The position numbers and the translations under genes were made by a program. 64,000 nucleotides of DNA. It comes from Mesorhizobium sp. B2-1-1. Lineage in GTDB: Bacteria; Pseudomonadota; Alphaproteobacteria; Rhizobiales; Rhizobiaceae. The notes beneath the pieces were generated by a model that was given only the letters and a program-made list of their open reading frames with translations, was not told the origin of the DNA and made no database searches. Location of the stretch: NCBI RefSeq assembly GCF_006442975.2, contig NZ_CP083954.1, forward strand, positions 3,665,501 through 3,729,500, given 5' to 3'. Shown piece by piece: positions 53,205-62,813 of the stretch; the first letter of the stretch is position 1; each line of letters begins with the position of its first letter.

Positions 53205-53562
53205 CGCGAAGCCTTATTAGGATATGAATATTTAGACGCCAAGCATATAGCAATAAGTCCGAATAGCCTCGCAATGCGATAAAGTCATCGGTAGCGGCGC
53301 AGAAAACATTGGGCCACAACCATTTTGTTGACGAGGGGCGCCAGCTGGGCCGAGGCCGCGGTCTGGAACTCCTGTCCTTGCGCTCAACCAGATCATTTCG
53401 CCGGCCATGATGCAGCCGTAAGGATCCACCTGGTCGATGACCTCGGCGAGTTCGTGCTTTGGATCTGGCGACGCGCTGCTGGTTTGCCCCCGGCTTCTCG
53501 AGGCAACCTCCCTACCCCAGAACTTTCAATGAGCTCCGCTCGCTCTGGTTGCAGCATTCGGC
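53205..53562. other. Intergenic stretch, nothing recognised
   Basis: About 360 bases between two minus-strand genes. It begins with AT-rich DNA (ATATGAATATTTAG region) that may hold the promoter of the glycosyltransferase gene. Short frames lack start signals. Confidence 0.5.
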
Positions 53563-53823
53563 CTACCGTTGCCAGAAGGGCTTTGCTAGCTCTGCCTCGA
53601 CCTGTCGTCTCGTCAATCCGATGTCGTCGATCAGATGGGGATTGTCCTTCGACATTCGCTCAAGCTCCCAGCGAAAGCGTATCCGCTCGCGCCAGGTCCG
53701 ATCGTGCCAGGCCGCGACAATGCTTCGCAGGGTCGCCAAGTGCCGACGCGACGCTTCCGCCAGCACTACAGGCATTCTCGGCCGCACCGTCTGACACCGC
53801 GTCGATGCAAGGGTATCGTTCAT
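53563..53823 (-). CDS. DUF1127 small protein
   Basis: 86 residues with AGGAGG 7 bases before the ATG. The C-terminal half is the DUF1127 module: RIRFRWELERMSKDNPHLIDDIGLTRRQVEAELAKPFW. Alphaproteobacterial DUF1127 proteins are arginine-rich and bind RNA or affect phosphate and carbon metabolism and stress responses. This is the longer form with an N-terminal extension of about 40 residues. Upstream is a divergent regulator at 53959. Confidence 0.88.
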   Translation of the reverse strand: MNDTLASTRCQTVRPRMPVVLAEASRRHLATLRSIVAAWHDRTWRERIRFRWELERMSKDNPHLIDDIGLTRRQVEAELAKPFWQR

Positions 53824-53958
53824 GGCAACCTCCTATGGTTTGAGGGTGGGTCCTCGACTTGGGACCTCGACCTGAAAGAGGTTGAATTGTGCCGGATGCA
53901 AACAGCGCCGTAATTAAGCCCTCCCAAATAGTTCTCAAAAGTTCCAAACGGGCTATAG

Positions 53959-55476
53959 ATGCGCCTTATGCAGGGATCGCGCTTTGCCTTCGGTCCGTTC
54001 GTGCTTGATCCGGATGCGGGAACGCTGCTTCGGAACGATGATCCTGTTGCCGTCGGCTACCGCGGGCTGAAGCTGTTGGCGGCGCTCGTCGGGCGGCCTG
54101 GCGAAATCCTCGACAAGGCCAAGCTGATGGATGCGGCGTGGCCGGGTACGGCCGTCGAGGAAGGCAATCTCACCGTCCAGATCGCGCAGCTGCGCAAGCT
54201 GCTTGGTCCGTCCGCCGACGGCGGTGAATGGATCACCACTGTTCCGCGCGTCGGCTACCGCTTCACGGGGATCGTCGAACCCCTCGATGGCGCGAACCGA
54301 AAAGCTTTGCCGCTGCCCGACAAACCGTCGATAGCCGTGCTCCCCTTCGTCAATCTCAGCAACGACCCCGAACAAGAGCCTTTCGCCGACGGATTGACCG
54401 AAGACCTGATCACCGACCTGTCCAGGGCCTCGGGCTTGTTCGTCATCGCGCGCAATTCGACCTTCGCCTACAAGGGAAAGGCGGCGGACGTGCGCGAGAT
54501 CGCCCGGGAGCTTGGCGTGCGCTACCTCCTGGAGGGCAGCGCAAGACGTGCCGCGGGGCGCGTGCGCATCAACGCCCAGCTGGTCGACGCGGCGAGCGGC
54601 GATCACCTGTGGGCGGAACGCTTCGATCGCGGCCTGGACGATATCTTTGCCGTTCAGGACGAGGTGACGGCCAAGATCGTGGAGGCGCTGCTTGGCCGGC
54701 TGCGCGCGCCGCCGCCGCGCAATCGGCCCAAGACTCTCGAGGCCTACGATCTGTGCGTGCGGGCGCGCAAGCTGATCGACGATTCGCCGCAGACCGCGCG
54801 GGAGGCGCATCTGATGCTGACGCGCGCGGTCGCGCTCGATCCGGACTATGCCGAGGCCTATCGCTGGCTTGCCATGAACCACTGGATGGGATGGGTGCAT
54901 TGGGGCGAACCGGTGGAACCGAACCGCCGTATTGCCCTGGAGCTGGCGCGCAAGGCGGTGGCAATCGATCCCAACGACGCCGGCTGCCGCTGGGTGCTCG
55001 GCAACCTGCTTGCCTATGAGCGCGACTTCGCCGAAGCGGATGCCGAGTTCGCCAGGGCGTTCGAGCTCGACCCCAACGAGGCCGATGCCTGGGCGACACT
55101 GTCTGACATCTCCGTGCTGGCCGGGCGGGTCGAGGAAGGACTCGAACAGATCCGCAAGGCGTTCCGGCTCAACCCGTTTCCGGCAAGCTGGTACTATCTG
55201 ACGCTCGGCGCGGCGCAATATGCGGCGCGCGACTACAAAGCCGCCGTCAAGACACTGCGCCGGGACGAGACTTACCGCACCAGCTCACGCCGCTTCCTGG
55301 CGGCCAGCCTCGCGCAGCTCGGCCGGCTCGACGAGGCGCGCGCGGAAGTCGAACTGTTCCTCGTCGGCAATCCGCATTTCACCACCAGCCATTGGGTCTG
55401 GACGGAGCCCTTCCGCGATCCGGCGATGCTCGACCATTTCGTCGATGGCTTCCGCAAGGCCGGCCTTCCGGATTGA
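53959..55476 (+). CDS. Winged-helix regulator with TolB-like and TPR domains (CadC/adenylate-cyclase-associated type)
   Basis: 505 residues. An OmpR-type winged helix (about 8-100: FGPFVLDPDAGTLLRNDDPV to TTVPRVGYRFTG) is followed by KPSIAVLPFVNLSNDPEQEPFADGLTEDLI, a TolB-like N-terminal domain, and then TPR repeats (about 255-480, for example YAEAYRWLAMNHWMG, DPNEADAWATLSDIS). No transmembrane helix is present, unlike CadC. Such proteins are abundant in rhizobia; some carry a cyclase domain instead of the wing. Target genes are unknown; DUF1127 lies divergently. Start ATG 53959 or 53968. Confidence 0.88.
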   Translation: MRLMQGSRFAFGPFVLDPDAGTLLRNDDPVAVGYRGLKLLAALVGRPGEILDKAKLMDAAWPGTAVEEGNLTVQIAQLRKLLGPSADGGEWITTVPRVGYRFTGIVEPLDGANRKALPLPDKPSIAVLPFVNLSNDPEQEPFADGLTEDLITDLSRASGLFVIARNSTFAYKGKAADVREIARELGVRYLLEGSARRAAGRVRINAQLVDAASGDHLWAERFDRGLDDIFAVQDEVTAKIVEALLGRLRAPPPRNRPKTLEAYDLCVRARKLIDDSPQTAREAHLMLTRAVALDPDYAEAYRWLAMNHWMGWVHWGEPVEPNRRIALELARKAVAIDPNDAGCRWVLGNLLAYERDFAEADAEFARAFELDPNEADAWATLSDISVLAGRVEEGLEQIRKAFRLNPFPASWYYLTLGAAQYAARDYKAAVKTLRRDETYRTSSRRFLAASLAQLGRLDEARAEVELFLVGNPHFTTSHWVWTEPFRDPAMLDHFVDGFRKAGLPD

Positions 55477-55524
55477 AGCGCCGCCGGTCCCTTGGTCATG
55501 GCGCCTTCCCGCCGTTCGTGCCGC

Positions 55525-55917
55525 CTACTCTTCGAACCGACCCGTGGCGTCACGATCGCGCTCATATCGTCTCGTGAGCGGAAACGGCGGCAACCAGGTT
55601 TCGCGACGGACGATCCAGCTTTCGTACGTTGGCGTCAGTTGGTCCGGGGCATCCAGGGATCCCAGGTTCACTTCGATTTCGTCGGCGGTGCGACCAAAAA
55701 TGGTCGAGCCGCAACGGGGACAGAAGAACCGCCCGGCGTAGTCACGGGTTTCGCCATCGATCGTCACCGCATCCTGAGGGAAAATCGCGGAAGCATGAAA
55801 AAGCGCCCCATGATGCTTGCGGCAGTCGAGACAGTGACAAAGGCCCACCCGGTATGGGCGTCCAGTCGCCACAATTCGGACGTTGCCGCACAGGCAACCG
55901 CCGGTGAATCGGTCCAT
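55525..55917 (-). CDS. GFA-family (glutathione-dependent formaldehyde-activating-like) zinc protein
   Basis: 130 residues from the ATG at 55917 (MDRFTGGCLCGNVRIVATGR). Zinc ligands of the GFA/CENP-V fold: C-x-C (GGCLCG), C-x2-C (LCHCLDCRK) and C-x2-C (FFCPRCGSTIFG). The family includes S-(hydroxymethyl)glutathione synthase, but most members, this one probably too, have unknown substrates. An ORF start 15 bases earlier is possible. Confidence 0.9.
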   Translation of the reverse strand: MDRFTGGCLCGNVRIVATGRPYRVGLCHCLDCRKHHGALFHASAIFPQDAVTIDGETRDYAGRFFCPRCGSTIFGRTADEIEVNLGSLDAPDQLTPTYESWIVRRETWLPPFPLTRRYERDRDATGRFEE

Positions 55918-55995
55918 GCTGCATTCCTCCAAATCGAGCGAGCTGGATGTTTACGAACAACTCCACCATCCATGAACGCGACGCCAGCCTTTCAG

Positions 55996-56880
55996 CTAAT
56001 GCGTCTGCGGTTGAAGTTCGATCCGATAGCCGAGCACGCGCCTTCCGGCCGGCTCGATCAGCATCACTGCTGGCTTGTCGGCGAATTCGCCATCGAAATC
56101 CACCGGGCTGGCGAGGCCGTGCCAGGGTTCGATGCAGAGGAATGGCGCGCCGCCCGGCTTTGACCAGACGCCCAATTCCCGGAATCCGTTCCAATGCATC
56201 TCGATCGCCGGACCACGATCGGCACCGTAACGCACAGCGGTGCTGGAAGGCTGGTCCAGGATCAAGGCATCCTCGTCAAACAGCCGATCCGACAAAGCGA
56301 GAATGTTGCCCTCGATGGGCGTCGGCTGCCTTGCCGCCAGCAGTAACCCGTCCTTGAGACGGCGGATCGGCGCATGCTCGGGCTTTGCAAAGGTCAGGCG
56401 GTAGGCCTCCTTGGGCAGGTCCGGCAGCAGCGGCCAGTTGAATGCCGGGTGCGCCCCGATCGACGCCGGTAGCGGCTCGTCGCCGGTGTTGGTGATCTCG
56501 AACGTGACGCCAAGCTGCCGGCCGTCGAGAGTGTAGGTTACCGCCAGACGGAAGGCGAAGGGGTAGTGCGTTCGGGTCTCCGCGTCGTCGGTGAGCACCA
56601 GCATGCAGGACCGAGAACCCCTCTCCGCCCAGGCAAACGACTTATCGCGGGCGAAGCCGTGCTGCGTCATCGGATAGGTCTGGCCGCGATGGCGCAGTTG
56701 GTCGCCCTTCAGCCGGCCGACGATCGGAAACAACACCGGGGAATGACGGCGCCAGGCCGGTCCGGCCTGCCACACAAGCTCCAGCCCATCCGCATCCCGC
56801 AGCGAGACCAGTTCGGCCCCCTGCCCGACTATAACGGCCGAGATGTCGTCGCCATGAAGTGTCTGGCTGTCCTGTGCCAT
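55996..56880 (-). CDS. Aldose 1-epimerase family protein (LacX/YphB-like)
   Basis: 294 residues from the ATG at 56880 (MAQDSQTLHGDDISAVIVGQ). Galactose mutarotase-like beta-sandwich: HGFARDKSFAW with the catalytic-type His, IGAHPAFNWPLLP with a second His, and the end IEPWHGLASPVDFDGEF with conserved Glu-Pro-Trp. This is the Aldose_epim subgroup that acts on hexoses or hexose 6-phosphates. It lies alone; the GFA gene downstream shares the strand with a 78-base gap. Confidence 0.9.
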   Translation of the reverse strand: MAQDSQTLHGDDISAVIVGQGAELVSLRDADGLELVWQAGPAWRRHSPVLFPIVGRLKGDQLRHRGQTYPMTQHGFARDKSFAWAERGSRSCMLVLTDDAETRTHYPFAFRLAVTYTLDGRQLGVTFEITNTGDEPLPASIGAHPAFNWPLLPDLPKEAYRLTFAKPEHAPIRRLKDGLLLAARQPTPIEGNILALSDRLFDEDALILDQPSSTAVRYGADRGPAIEMHWNGFRELGVWSKPGGAPFLCIEPWHGLASPVDFDGEFADKPAVMLIEPAGRRVLGYRIELQPQTH

Positions 56881-57024
56881 ATGTTCTCGCGGTTTGTCTT
56901 TGCTTGGCCGGCAGGCTAGCAAATGGCCAGGCGTGAACTCAAGGCGGCGGTTTGCATTGCGTTTCACACAGTCACGATGAACGTGCGATGGCACAAGCGG
57001 GCAAGGCGCCGTCTCAAATGAAGA

Positions 57025-57050
57025 GTGGCCGGAGATTTCCCTCCGGCCAC
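57025..57050 (-). terminator. Hairpin after the BI-1 family gene
   Basis: GTGGCCGGAG (57025-57034) pairs with CTCCGGCCAC (57041-57050), 10 bp, loop ATTTCC. It lies 35 bases after the stop of the sigma/anti-sigma/BI-1 operon. Confidence 0.65.
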
Positions 57051-57085
57051 GGCAAGATGCAGGGTGTTGCCTGCTACAGTTCGGA

Positions 57086-57808
57086 CTATTCCCGCTCGCC
57101 GGTGAAGTTCAGCAACAGCTGGAAGATGTTGACGAAGTTGAGGTAGAGCGAGAAGGCGCCGAAAACGGCCAGCTTCTGCCGCGACTCCGCGTCGAAGTTC
57201 TCCGCATACTGTTCCTTGATCGACTGCGTGTCCCAGGCAGTCAGGCCGATGAACACGGCGATGCCGATCACCGAGATGGCGAACTGCAAAGCGGTCGAGC
57301 CGAGAAAGATGTTGACGATGCTGGCAATCACCACGCCGATCAGGCCCATGATCAGAAAGGACGAGAACTGGGTCAGGTCACGCCGGGTCGTGTAGCCGTA
57401 GAGGCTGGTGGCGCCGAACATGGTGGCGGCGATGAAGAAGGTGCGTGCGATGCTGGTTCCGGTGAAAACCAGGAAGACCGAGGCCAGCGACAGACCCATG
57501 ACCGCACAGAAGGCCCAGAACATCGCCTGCGCGCTTGCCGCCGACATCGTCTGCATCTTGAACGAGAACAGCAGGACGAAGGCGAGCGGCGCCAGCATCA
57601 CCACCCATTTCAGCGGGCTGGAAAAGATTGGCACGTAGAGCGCGGGCGTCGACGACACCATGAACGCGATGAGGCCGGTGACCACGAGGCCGAGGCCCAT
57701 ATAGTTGTAGACGCGCAGCATGTGCTGGCGCAGGCCCTCGTCGTAGAGGGCGCCGCTTTGGGCGCCGGTGCCGACGCGGTATCCCAGGTTGGGCGTGTTC
57801 ATTTGCAT
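57086..57808 (-). CDS. Bax inhibitor-1/YccA family membrane protein
   Basis: 240 residues with seven transmembrane helices. Family features: the N-terminal cytosolic part DEGLRQHMLRVYNYMGLGLV, FVFTGTSIARTFFIAATMFG, and the last helix with LTAWDTQSIKEQYAENFDAE carrying the paired Asp residues of the BsYetJ-type pH-gated calcium channel. YccA-type proteins also inhibit FtsH. The gene starts 17 bases after the anti-sigma factor and belongs to its operon. AAGGAG precedes the ATG. Confidence 0.94.
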   Translation of the reverse strand: MQMNTPNLGYRVGTGAQSGALYDEGLRQHMLRVYNYMGLGLVVTGLIAFMVSSTPALYVPIFSSPLKWVVMLAPLAFVLLFSFKMQTMSAASAQAMFWAFCAVMGLSLASVFLVFTGTSIARTFFIAATMFGATSLYGYTTRRDLTQFSSFLIMGLIGVVIASIVNIFLGSTALQFAISVIGIAVFIGLTAWDTQSIKEQYAENFDAESRQKLAVFGAFSLYLNFVNIFQLLLNFTGERE

Positions 57809-57825
57809 TCTCCTTTGTGAACGGA

Positions 57826-58596
57826 TCAGTAAAGCGTTCTCGCAAGGGTCTCGGCGGCGCGGTCGAGGTCGCGGACCTGGCTTTGCGCGACCACCGCATA
57901 AGCGACCTCGCCGATCTGGAAATAGGCCGAGGAAATGTCGCCCGAGGGCGCGACGGTCGGCTTGATCACGTCGAAGGTTCCCGGCCGTATCGCGAACAGC
58001 GACACCAGGCCCATCTCCTTGGTCTCGACCGCCATCTCGACGCTGGGGCCGAAGCGCGATGGATAGACCTGCACGTCGCGGACCTTCCAGTCCTTGGGCA
58101 AGGACGGCATGACGATGGCCGTCGCCGCGCGGATTTCGCCGGCATTGTAGTTTGGCGCCTCGGCCTGCGAAGACATGCTTTCGCGCACAAGGGTCGTCCT
58201 GTGCGCGCGCACCGCCTCGTCGACATAGGCGGGCGGCTGCGGCGAGGCGACGACCCTGGTCACAGACATCGGCCCGACGATGCCGTTAGCCAGCCAGCCG
58301 GCAGCGACGAAAGCGGCCACCGCCGCGGCACGTTGCAAGACGCCGAAGATGCGGCCCCGGGCAAGTCCCCTCTCCAGGCGCCGCGCGGCATCGGTCGTCA
58401 CCGGCCTCGCCATGCCTGATCCGGCCAGCGCCACGCGCAGTTCGTCCCGCATCCTGAGATCCGACATCACACGCGCGGCCTCTTCCGGCCGGGCGGAGAG
58501 GAAGGCCTCGACTTCGATACGGCGCGAGACGTCGAGCTGATCGTCGACATAGGCGTCGAGATCAGCGTCCGTCACGGGGTCGATAGTTCCTGTCAT
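57826..58596 (-). CDS. Membrane anti-sigma factor
   Basis: 256 residues. The N-terminal cytosolic zinc-less anti-sigma domain (DADLDAYVDDQLDVSRRIEVEAFL) is followed by one transmembrane helix (about 90-110, FGVLQRAAAVAAFVAAGWLA) and a periplasmic domain of about 145 residues. It lacks the H-x3-C-x2-C zinc motif. Start overlaps the stop of the ECF sigma gene by 4 bases, the standard pairing. It should hold the sigma factor inactive until an envelope signal releases it. Confidence 0.88.
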   Translation of the reverse strand: MTGTIDPVTDADLDAYVDDQLDVSRRIEVEAFLSARPEEAARVMSDLRMRDELRVALAGSGMARPVTTDAARRLERGLARGRIFGVLQRAAAVAAFVAAGWLANGIVGPMSVTRVVASPQPPAYVDEAVRAHRTTLVRESMSSQAEAPNYNAGEIRAATAIVMPSLPKDWKVRDVQVYPSRFGPSVEMAVETKEMGLVSLFAIRPGTFDVIKPTVAPSGDISSAYFQIGEVAYAVVAQSQVRDLDRAAETLARTLY

Positions 58597-59144
58597 GACG
58601 GGCCTCCAACAATCCTGAGGTGATTTTTCGCCTTCGTCGGAGCCCCCTCCTCCATCTTCCGAAGCGCGGCGCGCGCCCTACCGATGCGCGACATCAGTGT
58701 TCCGAGTGGCACGCCGCTGGCATCGGCCGCCTGGCTGTAGGAAAGGCCCTCAATGGCGACGAGATGCAGGGCCGAGCGCTGTTCTTCGGGCAGGCTGAAA
58801 AAAGCATCGCGCACCTGGCCTAGGCGCACCGAATGCTCCTGCGGCGCCGGCGCGCTGCCGTCCGCAAGGTATCCCGCCTGTTCGAGGCGCGCTGCCTCCG
58901 AGCGGCGCGAGCGCATGCGGTCGACGAACGTGTTGTGGACGATGGACAGCAGCCAGGCTCGCAGGTTCCCGCCCGAGCGGAAGGTGCCGCGCCGCTCATA
59001 GGCGCGCACAAGAGCGTCATGCACGAGATCCTCGGCATCGGCACCGTCGCGCGTCAGCGAGCGCGCGTAACGCCTGAGCGAACCGAGTTGTCCGACGATA
59101 TCGAAGCGTGGCATCGACCGTTTCATGCCCTGTTTACGGAACAT
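58593..59144 (-). CDS. ECF-type RNA polymerase sigma factor
   Basis: 183 residues. Region 2 is seen in YARSLTRDGADAEDLVHDALVRAYERRGTFRSGGNLRAWLLSIVHNTFVD and region 4 in LPEEQRSALHLVAIEGLSYSQAADASGVPLGTLMSRIGRARAAL. Start could be the ATG at 59144, 59126 or 59114. It heads an operon with its anti-sigma factor and a BI-1 family protein. The class of signal is unknown. Confidence 0.93.
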   Translation of the reverse strand: MFRKQGMKRSMPRFDIVGQLGSLRRYARSLTRDGADAEDLVHDALVRAYERRGTFRSGGNLRAWLLSIVHNTFVDRMRSRRSEAARLEQAGYLADGSAPAPQEHSVRLGQVRDAFFSLPEEQRSALHLVAIEGLSYSQAADASGVPLGTLMSRIGRARAALRKMEEGAPTKAKNHLRIVGGPS

Positions 59145-59313
59145 GTGGGGGTTTTAATCCCGGCCCCGCAGATTTTTTCGCGAAACGCCGCAGATATGCA
59201 GCCGCCGAGGTAGCTCGCAGCGATGCCAGGCTATGCGATTCAGGCTGGCGCGAGTTAAAACCGCTGGTGCAAGGGGGTCGATTTGCGTATCACTCCGCCG
59301 CGCCAACGGAACC

Positions 59314-60504
59314 ATGCAGATGTTTGAAAACCTTCAGCCGGCTGCCGCCGACAAGATCCTTGCCCTGATCGGCCTCTATCGTGCCGATCCTCGACCCGAC
59401 AAAGTCGACCTCGGTGTCGGCGTCTACAAGGATCGCGACGGCAAGACGCCGGTCATGCGGGCCGTGCGCGAGGCGGAGAAGCGGCTGCTGCAGGGTCAGG
59501 ACACCAAGACTTATCTCGGCCTCGCCGGCGACACCGGGTTCAATACCGTGATGGCCAGGCTGGCCTTCGGTGCGGATGCAGACATGACGCGGATCCGTGC
59601 TGCGCAGGCGCCGGGCGGCTCCGGCGCGCTGCGGCTGGTAGCCGAGCTTTTGAAGCGAACCCGTGCCGATGCGACGGTCTGGTTGTCCGACCCCACCTGG
59701 CCGAACCACATGCCAGTGATGCGCGCCGCCGGGCTGCGAATCCGTGAATATCCCTATTTCGACGCGACATCGGGCGCCGTTCGCTTCGACGACATGCTGG
59801 CAGCACTGCGCACCGCGAAGCGCGGCGACGTGGTGCTGCTGCATGGCTGCTGCCACAACCCGACCGGCGCCAATCTGGACATCGCGCAGTGGGCCGCTGT
59901 CACAGATCTCGTCGTCGAGCGCGGCCTGCTGCCGTTTGTCGACATTGCCTATCAGGGCTTTGGCGATGGCCTCGAGGCCGATGCCGCCGGACTGCGGCTG
60001 CTGGCCGAAAAAGTTCCGGAAATGGTCGTCGCGTCCAGCTGCTCGAAGAACTTCGCCGTCTACCGCGACCGTGTCGGCGCGGCGATGATCCTGGCCAGGG
60101 ACAGCGCGCAGGCCGACGTGGCGCTGGGCCAGATGCTGTCGGCGGCTCGTGCCATGTATTCGATGCCGCCGGACCACGGCGCGGCGGCGGTGCGCATCGT
60201 GCTCGAGGACGCGGTCTTGCGCGCGGACTGGGAAGCCGAGCTCGAGGAGATGCGCCTGCGCATGCTCCGGCTTCGGGTGCAATTCGCCGAGGCGCTGCGC
60301 CGGCAGTCCAATTCCGACCGCTTCGATTTCGTCGCCAGCCATCGCGGCATGTTTTCCCGGCTTGGGCTCACGGAAGCGCAGGTCGAACGGCTGCGCGCGG
60401 AATATGGCGTCTACATGGTCGGCGACAGCCGCATCAATGTCGCCGGCCTGCCGGAAGACGGCATGGACAAGCTCGCCAAGGCGATCGTTTCCGTGCTCGA
60501 CTGA
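59314..60504 (+). CDS. Aromatic amino acid aminotransferase, class I
   Basis: 396 residues from the ATG at 59314. PLP lysine is Lys245 in SSCSKNFAVYRDR; CCHNPTGANLD, DIAYQGFGDGL and SDPTWPNH are typical of the aspartate/tyrosine aminotransferase subgroup Igamma of Escherichia coli AspC/TyrB. It transfers amino groups between aromatic or dicarboxylic acids and 2-oxoglutarate. The open frame extends upstream to 59233 but without a start signal; ATG 59320 (MFENLQPAAAD) is the alternative. Confidence 0.92.
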   Translation: MQMFENLQPAAADKILALIGLYRADPRPDKVDLGVGVYKDRDGKTPVMRAVREAEKRLLQGQDTKTYLGLAGDTGFNTVMARLAFGADADMTRIRAAQAPGGSGALRLVAELLKRTRADATVWLSDPTWPNHMPVMRAAGLRIREYPYFDATSGAVRFDDMLAALRTAKRGDVVLLHGCCHNPTGANLDIAQWAAVTDLVVERGLLPFVDIAYQGFGDGLEADAAGLRLLAEKVPEMVVASSCSKNFAVYRDRVGAAMILARDSAQADVALGQMLSAARAMYSMPPDHGAAAVRIVLEDAVLRADWEAELEEMRLRMLRLRVQFAEALRRQSNSDRFDFVASHRGMFSRLGLTEAQVERLRAEYGVYMVGDSRINVAGLPEDGMDKLAKAIVSVLD

Positions 60505-60593
60505 CCGGACTTGTTCGGCGCAACTGTGGACAAGCCCGCTTCGCTCGCCGACAGCATTGGCCGCGCGGCGGACCGCGCGATAGCATCCGCCGC

Positions 60594-61418
60594 ATGAAGC
60601 CATCGAAAGACATTTCGCGCCTGATCGAAATCATGGCGGCGCTGCGTGCGCCAAAGACCGGCTGTCCCTGGGATATCGAACAGGATTTCTCGACCATCGC
60701 GCCTTACACGATCGAGGAGGCCTATGAGGTGGCCGACGCCATCGCGCGCGACGATCTCGACGATCTGCGCGACGAACTCGGCGATCTCCTTTTGCAGGTC
60801 GTGTACCACGCGCGGATGGCTGAGGAAGCCGGCGAGTTCGCTTTCGGCGACGTGGTCCAGGCCATCACCACGAAGATGATCCGCCGCCATCCACACGTCT
60901 TCGGCGACGAACAGGCCCGCAGTGCCGGCATGGCCAAGGGCATGTGGGAGAAGATCAAGGCACAAGAGAAGGCCGAGAAGCGTAGCGCCCGTCTCGCGCG
61001 CGGACTCGACCCGGAAGACAACGGCAAGGGGTTTCTGGACAGCGTGCCGGTCGCCCTGCCCGCACTGACGCGGGCATTGAAGCTTCAGGAGAAGGCCGCC
61101 CGCGTCGGTTTCGACTGGAGCGAGGCAGCCCCCATCCTCGATAAGATCGAGGAAGAGATCCGCGAATTGCGCGAGGCGCTGGCCAAAGGCCAAACCGCGG
61201 AGATCAAGGATGAATTCGGCGATATGCTGTTTGCCGTCGTGAATCTCGGCCGTCACCTGAAGCTCGATTCGGAAGCAGCGCTCAGCGGCACCAACGAGAA
61301 ATTCCGTTCGCGCTTCCACTATGTCGAGCAGGCCCTGGAGAATTCCGGCAGCTCGCTGGAAAAGGCTGATCTGGACGAAATGGAAGCGCTCTGGCAGGAA
61401 GCGAAGAGCGCGAAATAA
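60594..61418 (+). CDS. mazG: Nucleoside triphosphate pyrophosphohydrolase MazG
   Basis: 274 residues, two MazG domains. First: CPWDIEQDFSTIAPYTIEEAYEVADAI with EExxE-type metal ligands and DELGDLLLQVVYHARM; second: IEEEIRELREALAKG and IKDEFGDMLFAVVNLGRHL. It hydrolyses (d)NTPs to the monophosphate, removing abnormal nucleotides and lowering ppGpp. The ATG at 60594 is 90 bases after the aminotransferase. Convergent with hflX, 6 bases between stops. Confidence 0.94.
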   Translation: MKPSKDISRLIEIMAALRAPKTGCPWDIEQDFSTIAPYTIEEAYEVADAIARDDLDDLRDELGDLLLQVVYHARMAEEAGEFAFGDVVQAITTKMIRRHPHVFGDEQARSAGMAKGMWEKIKAQEKAEKRSARLARGLDPEDNGKGFLDSVPVALPALTRALKLQEKAARVGFDWSEAAPILDKIEEEIRELREALAKGQTAEIKDEFGDMLFAVVNLGRHLKLDSEAALSGTNEKFRSRFHYVEQALENSGSSLEKADLDEMEALWQEAKSAK

Positions 61419-61424
61419 CTGGCG

Positions 61425-62813
61425 TTAGCCGTTATTCTTGCGACGCAATCTGCTTTCGATCTCTTCGCGGGCACTTTGCGTGGCCTTGAGGGAGATGGTG
61501 GCGCTGCCGTCGTCATTGTCGGTTCGCGAAACAACATCGCCATTGCGGTAAAGCCAGTCGACAAGGCCGAACTGCGCCGGCCCGATCGTCACCGTCAGAT
61601 CTTCAAGCTCGCCGGACATGCGTGTCTCGATGATCGCGTTCAGCGCGTCGATGCCTTCGCCCGTGACAGCCGATATGGCGACGGGAGGCGCCTTGGCATC
61701 CGTACTCTCGGCAAGCAGCCGTGCGCGATTGCCTTCATCGAGCAGGTCGACCTTGTTCCAGACCTCGATGACCCGCTTGGTATCGCCGGCGTCGACGCCG
61801 AGATCGGCCAGGATGCGCTCGACGTCCTCGGCCTGGGCGGATGTGTCAGGATCGGAGATGTCGCGCAAATGGATGATGAGATCCGCCTCGACCACCTCTT
61901 CAAGCGTGGCGCGGAACGCCGCGATGAGATGCGTCGGCAGGTCCGAGATGAAGCCGACCGTGTCCGAGAGGATGATCGGCGTGCCGTGCGGCAGCCGCAC
62001 GCGGCGCAGCGTCGGATCGAGCGTGGCGAACAGCATGTCCTGCGCCAGCACCCCTGCCCCGGTCAGCTTGTTGAACAGCGTCGATTTTCCGGCATTGGTG
62101 TAGCCGACGATGGCCACCACCGGAAACGGCACCTTCTTGCGTTTGGCACGATGCAGGTCGCGGGTGCGGCGCACCGTCTCCAACTCGTGCTTCAGCTTGA
62201 CGATCTTGTCCTGCAGGACGCGCCGGTCCGATTCGATCTGGGTTTCGCCGGGGCCGCCGAGGAAGCCGGCGCCGCCGCGCTGGCGCTCGAGGTGGGTCCA
62301 GCTGCGCACCAGCCGGCCCTTCTGGTAGTTGAGATGGGCAAGCTCGACCTGCAGCGTGCCTTCCTTGGTGCGGGCGCGCTCGCCGAAGATCTCGAGGATC
62401 AGCCCGGTGCGGTCCAGCACCTTGGCGTTGAATTCCTTCTCGAGGTTGCGCTGCTGCACCGGCGTCAGCGGATGATCGACTATGACTACCTCCGCATGCC
62501 CTTCCTTGACGATCTCCGCCAACTCCTCGACCTTGCCGCTGCCGAGCAAGGTCGCCGGACGTGGATCGTTGACGGTAACCACGGCCGTGTGGATCAGATC
62601 GAGATCGATGGCGCGGGCAAGACCGACCGCCTCGTCGTGACGGGCCTCGGCTGAGCGCGTCAGCCGCGGACGGTTGGTGTCGTCCTCGCCGCGCGGCTGG
62701 CGGGTAAGCACCGGCACGATGACAACTGCCCGGGTCGGACCCTCGGCCTCCGTCCCCGGCTGATGTGCTGATTTTCCGCGAACGCTGCGGTCCGGGTCCT
62801 TCTCACGTGCCAA
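61425..62813 (-). CDS. hflX: GTPase HflX
   Basis: 462 residues. N-terminal HflX domain ([22 protein letters not shown]), coiled linker, then G domain: [16 protein letters not shown] (G1), [10 protein letters not shown] (G3), NKVDL (G4). It splits stalled or hibernating ribosomes. The start is a TTG right after the hfq stop (TGATTG), so hfq and hflX are read as one operon. HflX usually follows hfq in proteobacteria. Confidence 0.95.
   Translation of the reverse strand: MAREKDPDRSVRGKSAHQPGTEAEGPTRAVVIVPVLTRQPRGEDDTNRPRLTRSAEARHDEAVGLARAIDLDLIHTAVVTVNDPRPATLLGSGKVEELAEIVKEGHAEVVIVDHPLTPVQQRNLEKEFNAKVLDRTGLILEIFGERARTKEGTLQVELAHLNYQKGRLVRSWTHLERQRGGAGFLGGPGETQIESDRRVLQDKIVKLKHELETVRRTRDLHRAKRKKVPFPVVAIVGYTNAGKSTLFNKLTGAGVLAQDMLFATLDPTLRRVRLPHGTPIILSDTVGFISDLPTHLIAAFRATLEEVVEADLIIHLRDISDPDTSAQAEDVERILADLGVDAGDTKRVIEVWNKVDLLDEGNRARLLAESTDAKAPPVAISAVTGEGIDALNAIIETRMSGELEDLTVTIGPAQFGLVDWLYRNGDVVSRTDNDDGSATISLKATQSAREEIESRLRRKNNG

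Noticed and set aside
53205..53562. Possible gene remnant with LVDDLGEFVLWI-like translation
   Set aside because: The match to any family is too short and there is no start, stop or neighbouring context to support it.
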